A stretch of 64,000 nt of DNA from Xiphias gladius (taxonomy: Eukaryota; Chordata; Actinopteri; Istiophoriformes; Xiphiidae): assembly GCF_016859285.1 (NCBI RefSeq), contig NC_053413.1:19577501-19641500 (forward strand). The letters run 5' to 3'. How positions within the stretch are numbered: position 1 is the stretch's first letter; every line of letters starts with the position of its first letter. Shown piece by piece: positions 1 through 13,500 of the stretch. A program made the position numbers and the translations under genes. The notes beneath the pieces are model-generated. The model searched no databases, was not told the origin of the DNA, and worked only from the letters and a program-made list of their open reading frames with translations.

Positions 1-434
1 TTTGTAGCAATACAAAACAAATTGTTAATCATAGTAATTTGAGAGAGACAATTGAATTTGTTCACTATTGTTTAAAATAAAGTCACAATGGCTGGTAATT
101 ATGTCAGAACTTTTTTGAAGGTTGAGGGGGGAAAATCTACACACTGACCAGATTAACACGTAGTACGGGAGGTGGAGAATGAGGATCTTGTGCGTTTCTC
201 CTATTGCAAATGCTATTATTTACATCCCCTATGTCAGGTATCAATACCCTCCCGTTCTTCTTCAATATCCACTAAAAAGTAAATATCCACTAAAACCTAA
301 AATTAATTTTATTAGCTTTTTAGGAAAATGGACCTTGAACAGAGTCTTGTGTATGGTTCCATCTTAGTCCAGAGAATTTTTGAGCAAGCTACGTGTGTGA
401 GAAGTGCTTATGAAAAAAATTCATCAAATCTTAC
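1..434 (-). other. Part of the last mrc1 intron
   Basis: AT-rich sequence after the CTLD8 donor. I see no hydrophobic exon on the minus strand, so the transmembrane exon should lie beyond the window edge. The short open frame at 179-367 on the plus strand has no recognisable features. Confidence 0.6.
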
Positions 435-1364
435 CTTTATGTGTTTTACAGATATATGGTTTATCGGACCATCTGTAACCTGATATCCATGACCCATCTA
501 AGGTTCTGATAGCTCCAAAATCAGAATCAGGCTCATCTTCAGCCCAGTTAATGTAGTCAATGACTGTTTTATCCAACCAAAACCATGTCCCTAGGGCCGA
601 ACAGAAACTCAGTGTGTTAATCATTTTCACTATGATGGTTTGCTAAATAATCATTTTTTATCATTATGTACTTCTAATTTGCCCAATGTCTCCTCTGTGT
701 AAGAAAAGTAAACCCGACAAAAGATAAAAGAATAGAACAGTTTAAAATACTGACTTTGAGCTGCAATTCAGTTAATGAAGTCTCCTTTTGGTTTGGTTCA
801 CTTTTATCAGCGGGAAAATCATTTCTGTGATTGATTTGTTTAAATGTTTTAGCTAAAACTGGTTTCATTAAGTACAACTTTTCTGTAAAGTGATCTTTTC
901 ATGCAGTGTGATTATACCTTTATGAGTTTTATAAATGCCGATCCAGAACGATGTTTCGCTGCCTATAAATTTTTCCATCTGTGATTTGATGAATTTTTGC
1001 TCATCAAAATCTTCGATGCTAGCCAGGATTCCACCTTCACAACAGAAAAACAGTCTGGTTGTAACAACTACTAAGCACATATTCCTAGGTGCTGTTTTAT
1101 TCGTTTTTACTGACATCGGTAAACTACACACCATACACTCAATCTACACTTGATCTAAAATTGGAAAGTCCAGTTTCGTCTGAATGGAGTGTCTCTTACC
1201 ATGCCTTATACAGTTGCTAGCTGCATTTGACCATTCCGTTTCCTCTGTGATAAACATATAACAATGGCCTCTAAAAGGCAGCCAGGAATAACTCTGCTGG
1301 TACTCTACACTCATGTCTTCAGGGCAAATTCCCGGGAAGTGGGTTGATTCTGTTGGCGGCACAT
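435..1364 (-). CDS. mrc1: mrc1 exons 27-29: C-type lectin domain 8
   Basis: Exons 1200-1364, 918-1034 and 435-590, all phase 1-1. Marks are GHCYMFITEETEWSNAASNC, SFWIGIYK, NWAEDEPDSDFGAI and KPYICKTHK. The last exon ends in phase 1 at a GTAAGA donor, so at least one more exon (transmembrane helix, short tail, stop) is needed. Nothing in bases 1-434 reads as such an exon. Confidence 0.87.
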
Positions 1365-4300
1365 CTGTGAGTGACAGAGACAGTGATGATGGAGGATTGA
1401 CTAATTGAAAGATTACCTGCTGTGACATTCAGTGCAGTGAACTTAAAACCTTTATATACTTGATCATTGTGATAACTAGCTCTGATCCAGATCCTGGATG
1501 AGGGCTATAGTATTGTATCTGAGTGAACTCACCTTTTTCACCACCTCAGTGCTCATGAATTTATTTTAACAGAGGACTGCTGTAATCACAAACTAATTTC
1601 AGTGTGGGTATAAAGTAAGAAAAACGCACTAATGGAGTATGGGCAATGTCCACTGAATTCAATGAAACAATACTGATTTAGTAGCATAGCAGTCTGTCCA
1701 TTAAGGTATTATTGGGTATTCGTTTATGGCTTGAGAGAAATCTTCTCATTTTTTTTAGCCATTTTTAAGGCTCTTCGCTTATCTGAAAACTAGATTGTCT
1801 TAAACCTAAAAAAGGCTGTTTTTCTGAACTCAACCACACTCCATCAAAATAAGTGTTGTTTTTATTACTTTAAACCCTCCAGTCCCAGACAGTTTTTTCC
1901 TGATAAATTTGGTTAACAAGCTAACATCAGTATCCCATAGATATAGGAAAGATACAGTGTAATTTACAGTATAATCAGTTAAACCAACAGCAGTTGACAC
2001 TTAGCATGACTGATGGACCGTAGTCATGTATGTTGCCTGCTAACAATCGTACCTGAAGACTGCATACAAACGCTGTTCATGGTCCGATTACAGAGAGCAG
2101 TCTTCCATTTTCCATCCACATCCAAGTACACACAAGGTAGGTTCCTGCTCGGTTCACCTTCACCCCAGCTAGAAAAAGTCAGGTGCCAGCCATCAGAATA
2201 TCTAAAATAACCCCCGTCCTGAAAGCAAGGATGGATCAAAATATTCAGCATGCTACTAAAATTCATCAATGCATGTGTGGCTTTTTACAATATACTTTGC
2301 AATATCAATAGGGTAACTAGGATAAACAAATGTGCAGTTTTATATTTTTGTAGCCAGCTGCCTTGTGGGGGTTCTATGCTGTATGTCATCAAACTAATAA
2401 TTTTAGTAAATTATTCATTCAATAACTTAAAAATTACTTAACATATTACTTAAAGATTTCTTTAAATCTAGCATTTTTACTGGATCTAAGAGTTTTCATG
2501 CTGCCGTGCAGTAATTTCAGATGGTTGCAGCCTTGTACCTGCTTTTTTAGTCCAATCCATAGAGGAGCTCTGAGATTGATAGCCAGCAGCTCAACATAAG
2601 CCTGTGTCAATTCATTTCGCAGACTAGCCAGGCTGGCTTTACCACCTTCACAGTGCCTCCTGGCATCATCCCAGGTCATATTTTGAGTCACAGCCTTGAT
2701 GCTGTCATTTCCCAGAGGTACATAGGTGTTAGGAACTGTTGGTTGTGGTTGAGCTGGGATTTTTGGGTCTGTTGAGAGCAAGGCAAAAATCAAGTGAGAG
2801 ATGAAATCATCTTCTTTTTGTTATTACATTGTTATTGTCATAGGAACTGTTTCAGTTTTGTACAATTTAGCAAATTATTGATAAATTCTGTTTTTGTATT
2901 ACTGCTAACAATTTCCCAAACCGCGTTTTGTATACCTCACTCTAATATGGGTGCAACTGAAATACACACTGATTCTTGGAAGGAATGCTGTTTTGCACCA
3001 ATCGCACTTTGTGGCTTTAATGTAAGACATTCTGTCCTTAAACAAGATATTGCATGATTCATTTTAATGAATCAGATCATTTCTAAAACAGAAAAGGGAA
3101 GAACTCACCAAGATCTTGAACACAGACAAATCCATTGGTGTCATTGCAAGACTTAATCAACCATTTACCAAAACCAAAAGTAGGGTTGCTGTTCATCACA
3201 ACACAGTCTTCCTGGTTAAGGACAGAGAAGTAGTTTGGATTTCAAAATCTTTTCACTATGACATTAAAACTAACAAAATGACTTTTTGTCTTCTCTACAT
3301 CATCACAAAAACTAATTATAAGCAGTATTTCAATTCAAATTCAATCTTGGAAATGTTACCTCATTCCATCTTTGATAAAAGCTCCCAAAATGACGTCTAT
3401 ATTTCTAAAGAGCAGAAAAATCAAAAATCAAAATAGATAGCATAGATAATATTTCAAACCTTTTTATTTCTACTTAACAGTAACTCAATACCAGGCTAAA
3501 AAGCAGTGTTTCACTGCCCTCTTTGGTTGAAAGTCTCTTTCAACTCTGACCACTCCCAGGATCACTCATGGGTGTGGTCAGAAGTGCTCCCTGCCACACC
3601 TAAAACACACCCAAACAGTGATGGCATGGTGTAATGACAGACCCTGGAGTACACTTCTGCATCTCTGCAGCAAGATGAGAAGTTAAACCACTGGAGGTCA
3701 GCAAAAACAGGATATACAGCTGTTAATTTACATGACAGTTGTATATTGTATGTACTTACAATATAGCCCCAGTTGGTGTATCGTCTTGGTTTTCCATCAA
3801 TCCAGTAAAATCCATCTGTATTTATACTATGCAAACCTATCCATAGGTCTTCATTTGCAACTTCAGCCATTTTGGTGATCAAAAATGCTGAAAATTTCAA
3901 ATGTAGAAATGAAGTGATTTTCACTTTTTTTCCCCCTAAATTTTGCACAAGTTCCAACACATGATAGGAAATGTGATATATGATTTTATTTATTGATTGT
4001 AAACGTACAGCATAGAACTCCAAAGACATTAGCACAAAATAAATAAGAGAACACCCACATCGAAACACCTTAGTTCAACAAGGTCAATTTGATGGCTGAT
4101 TTATAAAAGAAACCTAAAATGAAAACATAATATTTATAAAAGTTTAATTTACAGTACATCAATCAATCCGTAGGATTATGATTGAGTAACATTTTAAATA
4201 GTTAGACAAAACTAAAAAAAGATTTCTTTCAATTGTTTCAAAGGTCAAGAATGAACTTTAACACAGTATGTACTGTGTACACGTGACTGCAGGGTTTTCC

Positions 4301-7300
4301 CGATCATTATAAGACTTGGCCCAGCTTCTAAGCATTTTTGCGCAGCGCCTAAACCGGATGAACGGAAAAAACTATGCTGAGAGTTCTCTACCGCTCTGGA
4401 GAGAAAGGATGCCATATTGGCCCTAAAAAAAGAAAAAGCGTTTTTCCCTGAAACTTAGGTTTTAAAAATGGGGGGTGGTTTTATATTTCAGGACTAGATA
4501 ATTATGTGTTCATTCATTACAGCAGATATTCTTTTCTAACGGAGAGAGTACCAGTGTAACTATAGTCTTTTACAGAGTGTTGTTGCTAGTCTAGCAAGTG
4601 TTTTCAGTCTGTTTGTAGTGAGTATTTCAGAGTTAGTCAGCCCCGAAAGGGTTTTTTTTTTAATCTCTGAAAGTGTAACATGTTCTGCTGCCACAGAGGA
4701 AATAAATTCCTGAGTGAAAACGAGTTCTTAGTGTCTCCAAACATCTGTCAAATGGCCCATGAATCACAGCTGTCACAGATGATGAGCTCAGAAAGACAGT
4801 CTGAAACGTTAACTGTCAGAGAAAATAATTAGGCGAGAGGAATGAAAGTGAGAGAAGAATCAACTCACTACAATAACTCATTTAGCTGACTGGTAGCCAC
4901 TGGGAAAGACAGATGTTCAACTGAATAAAAATTTTGGTAAGCAGCCAAACACTGTTAAATTGTCAGATGGCTATGGGGGGGGGTTGCAGTTCACATCCAT
5001 TCACCACAACCTGTGTTGTGTTTTTTTGAATATTTTAATGATAATGGTTGAAAATTATGTGAACTATGCCCCCCCCCCACCACCACACACACACAGACAC
5101 ACCCACCCCCACCCCCCTCCAAAAAAGACACCAAGCCACATAGAAATTTAGGGAAAACCCTGGATTGTAAATGATTATGATCATCATAAAAATACATGGA
5201 AAAAAAGACCAAACCTTGAACATGTCTGTCAGGAATAGAGACTAATTTTCCTCCCAAGGAAGCGCACTGTGTCCTTGCTTCGTCCCAGGTGGTCCTCTGG
5301 CCACTAATGATATTGTAACACTGTAGATAAGAAACGAAATAAGGATTCTTTACTCTACAACCAAATGCTATCCTTGTGTCATTAAGCTTCGATTCCATCT
5401 GATCCGATCATCTGTGTGCTTTTTTTCTCTCTTTTTATTCTATTAGTGTTATTCCCTTTCATTTGTGATCCCACATTTAGAAAAAAAAAAGCAGGGAAGG
5501 GAAAGCCAATTCATTTACCACTCAGTTAGACGTTGCACAGTTTTGTAAAACACACAGAATGGATTTGTCAAATTCCGGGGTTTGTAGATCAGACCAGTCC
5601 CACATGGCAAAGAATAACTATTTACTCAAGAACTGACATTTAAAAAGTGGTAGAGAAGGTTTTGCGCTGAAGATTAAAACTAAAGGTCTTTCGGGCTTGA
5701 AGGTCCACAGTGATTTCTAACCTTTGAGTCAAATTTTGTCCACTTGAGGGGGCAGCCACCTTTAGGTGGAGCTGTGGGTGCAGCAGTGGTGTTGGCAGGT
5801 GTGGAGCGTCCACGTTTACAAATGAACTGGTACTCGTTGCCACAATTACAAGTTCTCCAGAAACCTGTGGGCACAGCAGAGATATAATGAGTGACATTTC
5901 ACCCGCAGCACTTCACTTATCTCGCTTTGATACTTTGCTAAATTTGTCATTCGTCAGTTTATTAGTGCATAGCACTCTTTAGATTACTCACCCATATAAT
6001 AAGTCATAATAACGCAGTTCTCATCAAAGGCATCAGAATTAGGTTGATTTTCATCCCACATTTGCAGCGACACTAAAGAACCATCCTTCCACCTTGAGGC
6101 ACACGGTAAAGATGAATTTCATATTCATGTATACGAAACAATAATAACTTGACATCCAACCTTTTGGAAAACCCCACTAAAATCAAGAAAAACGGGTTAT
6201 AACTGAAGCATTAAAATGGCTTAAATAGGTTTATGAGTGGAGGGAGTGAGTTGGGTGAACATTGAGTGAGTCAGTGAGTAAATGAACTAGTGCAGGGCCT
6301 TTTCAAAATGTGCTTGTTATCTCATTACTAGTTAAATGTTTGATTCAGTCATATAATTATCATCATCTAATTTCCACGTCACTGCTGTGTTATGATATTG
6401 ATAATAATAATAGACTCTATTTGTCAGATACCTGATCAGAAAATACTGGACCACAAATTCAAAAGGATTGCTGTGACACATACACTAACTTGCCAATTTA
6501 TTAAGTACACCTCCACAAAACTAATGCAGTATAATACAAAAGCCCTGCAATAAATCCCCCCTTCATGAGGATTCTGATGTTCAATTTTTATTGAATCTGT
6601 TTGAAAGAGGTGTTTGTTTATTTTAATGGTCATTTTGGGGGCTGTAATTTGTGTTGCTGTAGAACTGTACTGGGTTATATAGTGAGTGGCGTTCCTAATG
6701 TTTTGTAAATACCATCTATATGAATTAAGGTTGACAAAATATTAGGAACAACTCTCAAAATAACGCAGTACAGCAGTTGTACTGCTGTGCAAGGTTTTGT
6801 TGCTGCAGCTTGCTTTCCAGGGAATCCATACTTTGACCGGGCGCAGCAATCTTTGCAACGCACCGTTGTCTAATCGATGACGTCAGCTGCATGGATGAGT
6901 CTCCCTAGCCCTAACTGACTGTCGTTTAATATTTCTCTATTTATGTTTCTCACAAACCGCTCATCCAAAAAACTTCACGGTTGACACTGCACTTCCTTGG
7001 GTCGACAGCAATATACAAGCGAAATTCGAAGTTGATCGGATGAGAGGTTATTTTTCTTTGAGCAGGCAAAAACCTGGCTTACTTTTCCAGAGAATGTGGT
7101 TTTGGTCTAATTTTTTCATTTCTTCCTCTTCCTCGCCCAGATCTAACAATATGAGTTAAGGAGTTGTGTGTGCAGGCCAACAGCCCTCCGCAGCTCAATG
7201 TCTCACTAAAGCTCCGTTCCCTCTTGTAACTAAACCCTGCCAACATATTTGGTTTAACTCGAAAATACCTCACAATCCCGAAACTAAAGATGCTCTAACT

Positions 7301-7466
7301 TCTGTTCAACTGTGACTATTATAATAAATAGGCCCAACCTGTTTCCCTGTCCTCCTTCGAACCAACTTTAGTACATTTCATGCCATTCATTGATACTCAC
7401 CACGATGACCCATCAAGATCCACTGACAAACCTAAGTAATATTGCCCATAGCTTCTTGAAATCTGG

Positions 7467-7544
<78 letters not shown>

Positions 7545-10500
7545 ACACACGAACACAAAAGTACACAGAGGCTTTAAGATCTACTTTTCTAGTTAGTAAA
7601 CTCTCTTTCAATATGTGCCAAATCTGAATGTGCTGTTTAGTAAACCCAAGAGAAACCTACCTGTTTCCATAAGAAGACATTTTCATCTTTACTGGAGATA
7701 GATACCAAGTCACCATGCCTCCGCTGACAATAGTGACGAGCGTCTTCCATGGGCAATGCCATGTGGTTAATGAGATACTGATTCCCTCTCCACTCAAGCC
7801 AGCCATCCGATGTGGTATTATAGTCTGGTTTAGAAACATTGATATTTTGAATTTTAAAAACTTATTTCTAAGTTCCTTTCTTTTATAGTACATATTTTAC
7901 AGTTTACATTCTTACTGTCTGTCTAGTGAAAGGTCAGACAACATAAAAAATTTTTTTTTTTTAATGTTATTAGATACAAGTGACAGTAATATTACTGTTT
8001 CTCAGAAGAACTGCGTTGTAATGCCCCCTAAAGTCAAGGTGTCCTCCCCCTTTTTTTTTTCTTTTCGTGGAGGTCTGGTTAATTCAATCAGGAAATCCCC
8101 AGTCAATCATCTAAATGGCCTGCTATTCACAGCGAAACCTACTCAGGCCCGCATGTGAGTTATGTATGATTTGACGTTATTTAATTTTAATGCACATCTA
8201 TGTTCACATTTCACAAAGATTTTTTGCAGTTTGGGTTAAGCAAAAGATTTAATAAACTAAATTAGGGTTGCAACAAATAATCACTTAATTGATTAGCTGA
8301 TCAACAGAAAATTAGTCTGGATCTATTTTGCTAGTCAAATAATTGTTTTAGTAATTTTTAGGCAAAAATTCGAAACATTTGCTGGTTGGAAATTTTGAGC
8401 TACTACACAGAGCCATTGAAAAGGGTTCAATTTGACATGTTATACATATGTTATACTTGGCTTAAGCAGCTCTCACTAGTTACCACACACCCACCAAGGG
8501 TTTCTGTTACACATGGTGTCTGTGTGGTTAAACAATGTCAACTTACCCACTGCGGTGGCATTTGGAGGCGGTTTTGGAGTCACTCCTGTAAGGGTACAAA
8601 CAACTGTCAATTTCATTCAAAAGCAGGCTAACACAGCAAACACGTCTGTCATTCTCCCCACCCTGTATTTTACTTTGTGTCTAATCTTGTACTGTGTGAT
8701 AATGTCGCTCATTGATGGTTAAAAAATAAGAGGTGTAGTAGCTCTGTTGGTCTCACAAGTCAATTTTTGATAACTTGACCTTACTTATCAAAAGAAACAT
8801 TTTCCATGTAAAAAGTATTCACTTTTCTAAGTGTATATTTGTGTACAATAGAATTAGAATACTCTCCAATATTGTAAAAAACACACCAAAGGTCAAGGTT
8901 CCAACTTTCAACTTCACATATATTTGAGGGAGTTCACATTTTTATTTGGTGGGCAGTGGAGGATTTGTAGCGCTTTAAAAGGAGAGTTGCTCAAATTTAA
9001 GACAGTGCAGCAGGACAGTGATCATACACTCAGTGGCTACTTAACTAGATACACTAGTAACATCTGATGTAGTAAAATACAACAGCTCTGCCATAAATTG
9101 TACCAGTTCAAAGATAATAATGTTCACTTTTGACTGACAATGTCAGAGAGGTATTACTTTCTGATCCCTAAAACTGAGTGACTGTATAAATAAAGCTACA
9201 ATTCTTACACTGTAGTTCAATATATATGTAATTCCACATCACTCCTTCCTTGTGTTTTATATGTAAGTATAGCATTTTGATGTTTTCTCCAACTGGAATA
9301 TTGACCAGTCTTGGATGCATGTAGCAAGTGCTGTGGTGTCTTTAACGCGTGATTGACCATTGAGGGAGTTGGCTGATTTCGCTTGTATTCCTCTGGTGTT
9401 AATAGAACTGATGGTGATCTCTTCACTGATGTTTCCTGTTTGTGTTTTTTTTTTTTTTTACTGCACCTTTTTCTGTCACTTTAACTGTAAGGTGGAGTAT
9501 GAGTTATATGTTACATCGTTTTGGATTTGTTACCTTTACAATGCAGGTTTTTCACAGTTTTTTACTGTAAAAATCTAAACTAAACAGTTTCGTTGTCTAG
9601 TTTTTTGTGATCTGGCTATTGGCTAAAGATAAATGAAATAATCCACTCTTATCCCCTCTCAGCACCTTTGTGTTGGAGATGTGTTTGTGAGAAAGATATG
9701 GCTTCTGGGAAGCTTTGCAGCATGGACGAAGGCACTCACTACAACACTGAAGCTGCACTGTGCATGAAAAAGCATATATGCTAAAGTTAGTTTTTCCTGG
9801 ATGAAGGTTAACAACACTAGGTCAAAACCTAGTATATGTCTGGACCACCCTTTATCTGTTTTCTTCTCTCCTACTCTCCATGCTCACATACACAGGAATT
9901 TAATGTATATGAATTCCCAATAAAGCTGTTCTCATTTACATGTTTTTCAGTTACTGTTGTCAGACAACAGAACAAGTATAAAATAGTGACTGAAACGCTG
10001 CCCATTAAAACTACATGTTAACCAGCAATCACTTCTAAGCCATTTCCAAGCTGCTGCTATGCACTGCTACAATCCTGATTTTATAACCGCAACATTGTCT
10101 GACAAATTCCCCACACACATAAGGTAAAGACAACGGCTGTGCTGTTCTGCTATTTTTACTTGTAAAATGATCACTCAGAGAGAAAGTTAGAAGGTCATTC
10201 ATGTCTGTCAGCTGCCGTGCGGTCAATTCAAAGAGATGCATAGAGAGGTGAGCCTGCAGAGGGAAAGGCCAACCTTGTGCTCACCGGGCAATAATGGCGA
10301 CTGTCTTTTACAGAAAGTAGCTAAGGTTTGTCCAGAAAGTCACTACAGTTGTTTCTAGTTGTTTTTGTTAAAAAAAAACACACAAAAAAAAAACACTAAA
10401 GAGGTGTGAAAAGTCGGTAAATCTAGCAACAAAGGTGCTAAGTTGGCAACACTGCCTGTAAACAACTCCTTGATGAAGCAATAGAAACTATTTGCACCAA

Positions 10501-13500
10501 TTCATTTTGAAAGAGCAATGACCAGTGGTGTAACTTCCCTACTCAGTCATGCGGCATTCGGCTGACCAATAGTGTAACTTTACCATGGACTCAGTCAGAC
10601 AGTCACAGAAATTAAACTTATAAGGCTGGCCTCGCTGTTGCAGTCCAGCCACAAATAATTTCTCTTAAGGACAGACAAAAGATAAAAGGACAAAAGATAA
10701 GATTTCAGGACACATTTTCTCAACAGTACCTGCACGGATCTGACACAGCCAGTCATTGTAACCCTCACAGTGCGCATCGTTCCAAGACCCGAATCCAAGC
10801 GCGCTATATATTATGAATTCAGTACAAGATTCTGCATTATTAAAATTGTTTGGCTCTCCTTCCTGCCAGTGCTGGAAGTTTAGCTGTGAACGAAAATAAA
10901 AATAGCAGAGACATTGTTTTATAGTAAATGTATATGTATACAAAAAACAAGAACAATATTCAATGATTTGGGTTATCAAATTAATTGTAAAAAGCAGAAC
11001 ACACAACTAACCGGGGATCCATCACTCCATACATAACCGCTAGTTGTATCAGCAACATGAAGTCCAATCCAGGCTTTCCCGTGACTGGGGTAAAAAAAAA
11101 ATCATATAAATGATTGAACATCTAACTTTATTTTAAAATTGTTATTGTAAAGTTTTCTGATGATGCTCTTTCCCATTGCTCCTCTGTAAAGCAGCTAAAA
11201 TATCTAACTTTCTGCATGTTGTTGCCCTCTAGAGGCAAGACTCAAGTGATGAGAACTACAGCAAAGATGGTGGCACTGAATCAGCCCTTGTAGAGAAGAG
11301 GTGCTATCTAGGTAAGTGTGACCTTCACTACTGGATTAATGCTTTAGATTTCAGTGTTGTTGTGTTCAACTTCTGGATTGTATCTAACCAGTTCGTACCG
11401 TTCCACTAGTAGCTCAGCAGTGCTGTGGATGCTGAGCAGATCTCCTCCAATGGCCCTGCAGTAATCCCTGGCCTCAAACCAGGTCTTCTCATTTGAACGA
11501 GGCCCTGTAAAAAACTTGAAGACAAGAGGTGTAGTCTAGATTAAAGTGCACCCAATATGGACGACAGCAGAGTAGGTGATATGAATAGAATTTGAATTTA
11601 TTTATTTCCCTAAAGAAAAAAATATTTGACTGTTTTTAAAACTTACAGTAACTGATTTTTTTTGGCCACTTCTGGTAGCAGAAACAAGTTGTGAATACCG
11701 TCTTGACCTATAATCACGATTTAACTTGATGTTGCACATTATTTAGCAAACAGTTGCTTATATTCACTTCTTGCAGTTATGGAACAACATTATTATTAAT
11801 TTTGTGTCGTCCAATATTCACTCTCTTTTAGCTCAATTTCAGGCCTCCACCAACTCGTGAAGGAACCATCTGGCTCTTAAACTGCTAAAGGCTCCACTGT
11901 ATTTACCAGGTAGTCACTAACTGTGTCTGTCAGGTAGTGTACAGCGGGTTTTTGAAAGCTCTTTTACTGACAACAGCTCCATCCTGCGGCTGCAAATGAC
12001 GCTATGATAGCAGAGTGAGTGAACTAAAACAGTAAAGCTGTGGGCTGGACAGCTGAACAATGAGCTGGAATTCGCTACAAAGCTCTGTATAGTCGAGGCG
12101 AGTGGCAGATTCAGGTGATCCTTGCCTGCACGTTCATCACTATGAGCAACCTCTTTCACATTGTCATTTGATACACTGTTATTGTAAAAATATCGATTAT
12201 AGCTGCTTTCATGATTGAGAGTGGCGGAGGTAAGGGTAGGAAGTCGATAGTAGTCGAAGTAGTGTGTAAACATAGCGCAGCCTCCCCTACATCACCATCC
12301 CCATTGATTGGGTATTGAAATTTTTCCACAGCTGGATTGTGTTTGCGTTCTTTGAATTGCCTGCACTAGTCTAACTATTGTGTTTAGCTGAGGTTGACCT
12401 GTGGTTGTACCTTAGCGCAGGCGTTTCTTGTTCCCACTCTAACCCAACCGTCTGCACACTTAGGAGGAGTTTGAGTTGGTGGTGGAACTGTTGCAACGGC
12501 CCCCTCTGCCAGGTGTTTGCAGATGTATTTTTCCTGATTGGTGCAGGGCAGCAGATCCCAGAGTCCGGCCAAAACGCCAGTTGTCATGGCAACACAACCA
12601 TGTCGGTTGCCTTGAGTTGTTGAAGGGGAAAATAGTCAAATGTAAATTGTGGTGCTGCTGTTTATCCCTATAATCTAAAGATTGAATTTCATATTCGTCT
12701 ATACCTGGCATTTCAGCGTTCCAGTGAGTAAACTTTACTGAGTCTGTGTTGGTCCACACAAATACCTCAATGTTTTTCTGGTTTGAGAGCCCTAGCCAGA
12801 AGTATTTCTCTGGTCTCAACCCCACCAAGCTGACAAGTAATGCATTGTCCACCCTGGAAATATTTATGCAAGGTTACATATTTCTTGTCTGATTGAATTA
12901 TATGATATAATCAGTTGTTAATGTTGACTAATAAAAACATGTACATTTCTTACCCATTCGAAACATCGGCTAAGTAGGAGTTAGAGCTCTTGCAGTCGTC
13001 TTTAGCTTCATCAAAAGTTTTTGTCTCGGTTCCTACAAAGTAGCAGTAGGAGCCATGCCTTTTCCAGCCCTGTAGCAAAAGGAGCACTGATTAGAACTGA
13101 GGAGTTCTAATCAGGCGAGTTCTAAAAGGCTAATTATCTGTTTTTTTGGAAAAGAAATTGGTATGCAGGTGGTTTCTATATCTATCTTCTCTGCATTCAA
13201 AAGCTACAGAGCCTGGATCTACACACGAGAGATGACTTCTAACTGAATGAACCAGCTACTTTTCAAAGTTTAATTTCTGAGTTTTAATCACACACCCTGA
13301 TTAGCCGGATGTACATGAAGGCCAGATATTTTTGTCATAGATTACATGTAAACTTCGCTCACCGCTTTACAACCCAAGTCCAGATCTGCTTCATGTCCGG
13401 TGCTTTCAGTGTCACTCTGCTTCATACAGATAAAGCCATGTTTCTCATCACACGAGCGATCCGCCCAGTTCCCATTCTGAAAGGAAAAAGCACCGTAAAA

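Noticed and set aside
3562-3759. Continuation of the mrc1 exon 22 frame to a stop at 3562
   Set aside because: A consensus GTAAGT donor ends the exon at 3760, and the continuation has no lectin features.
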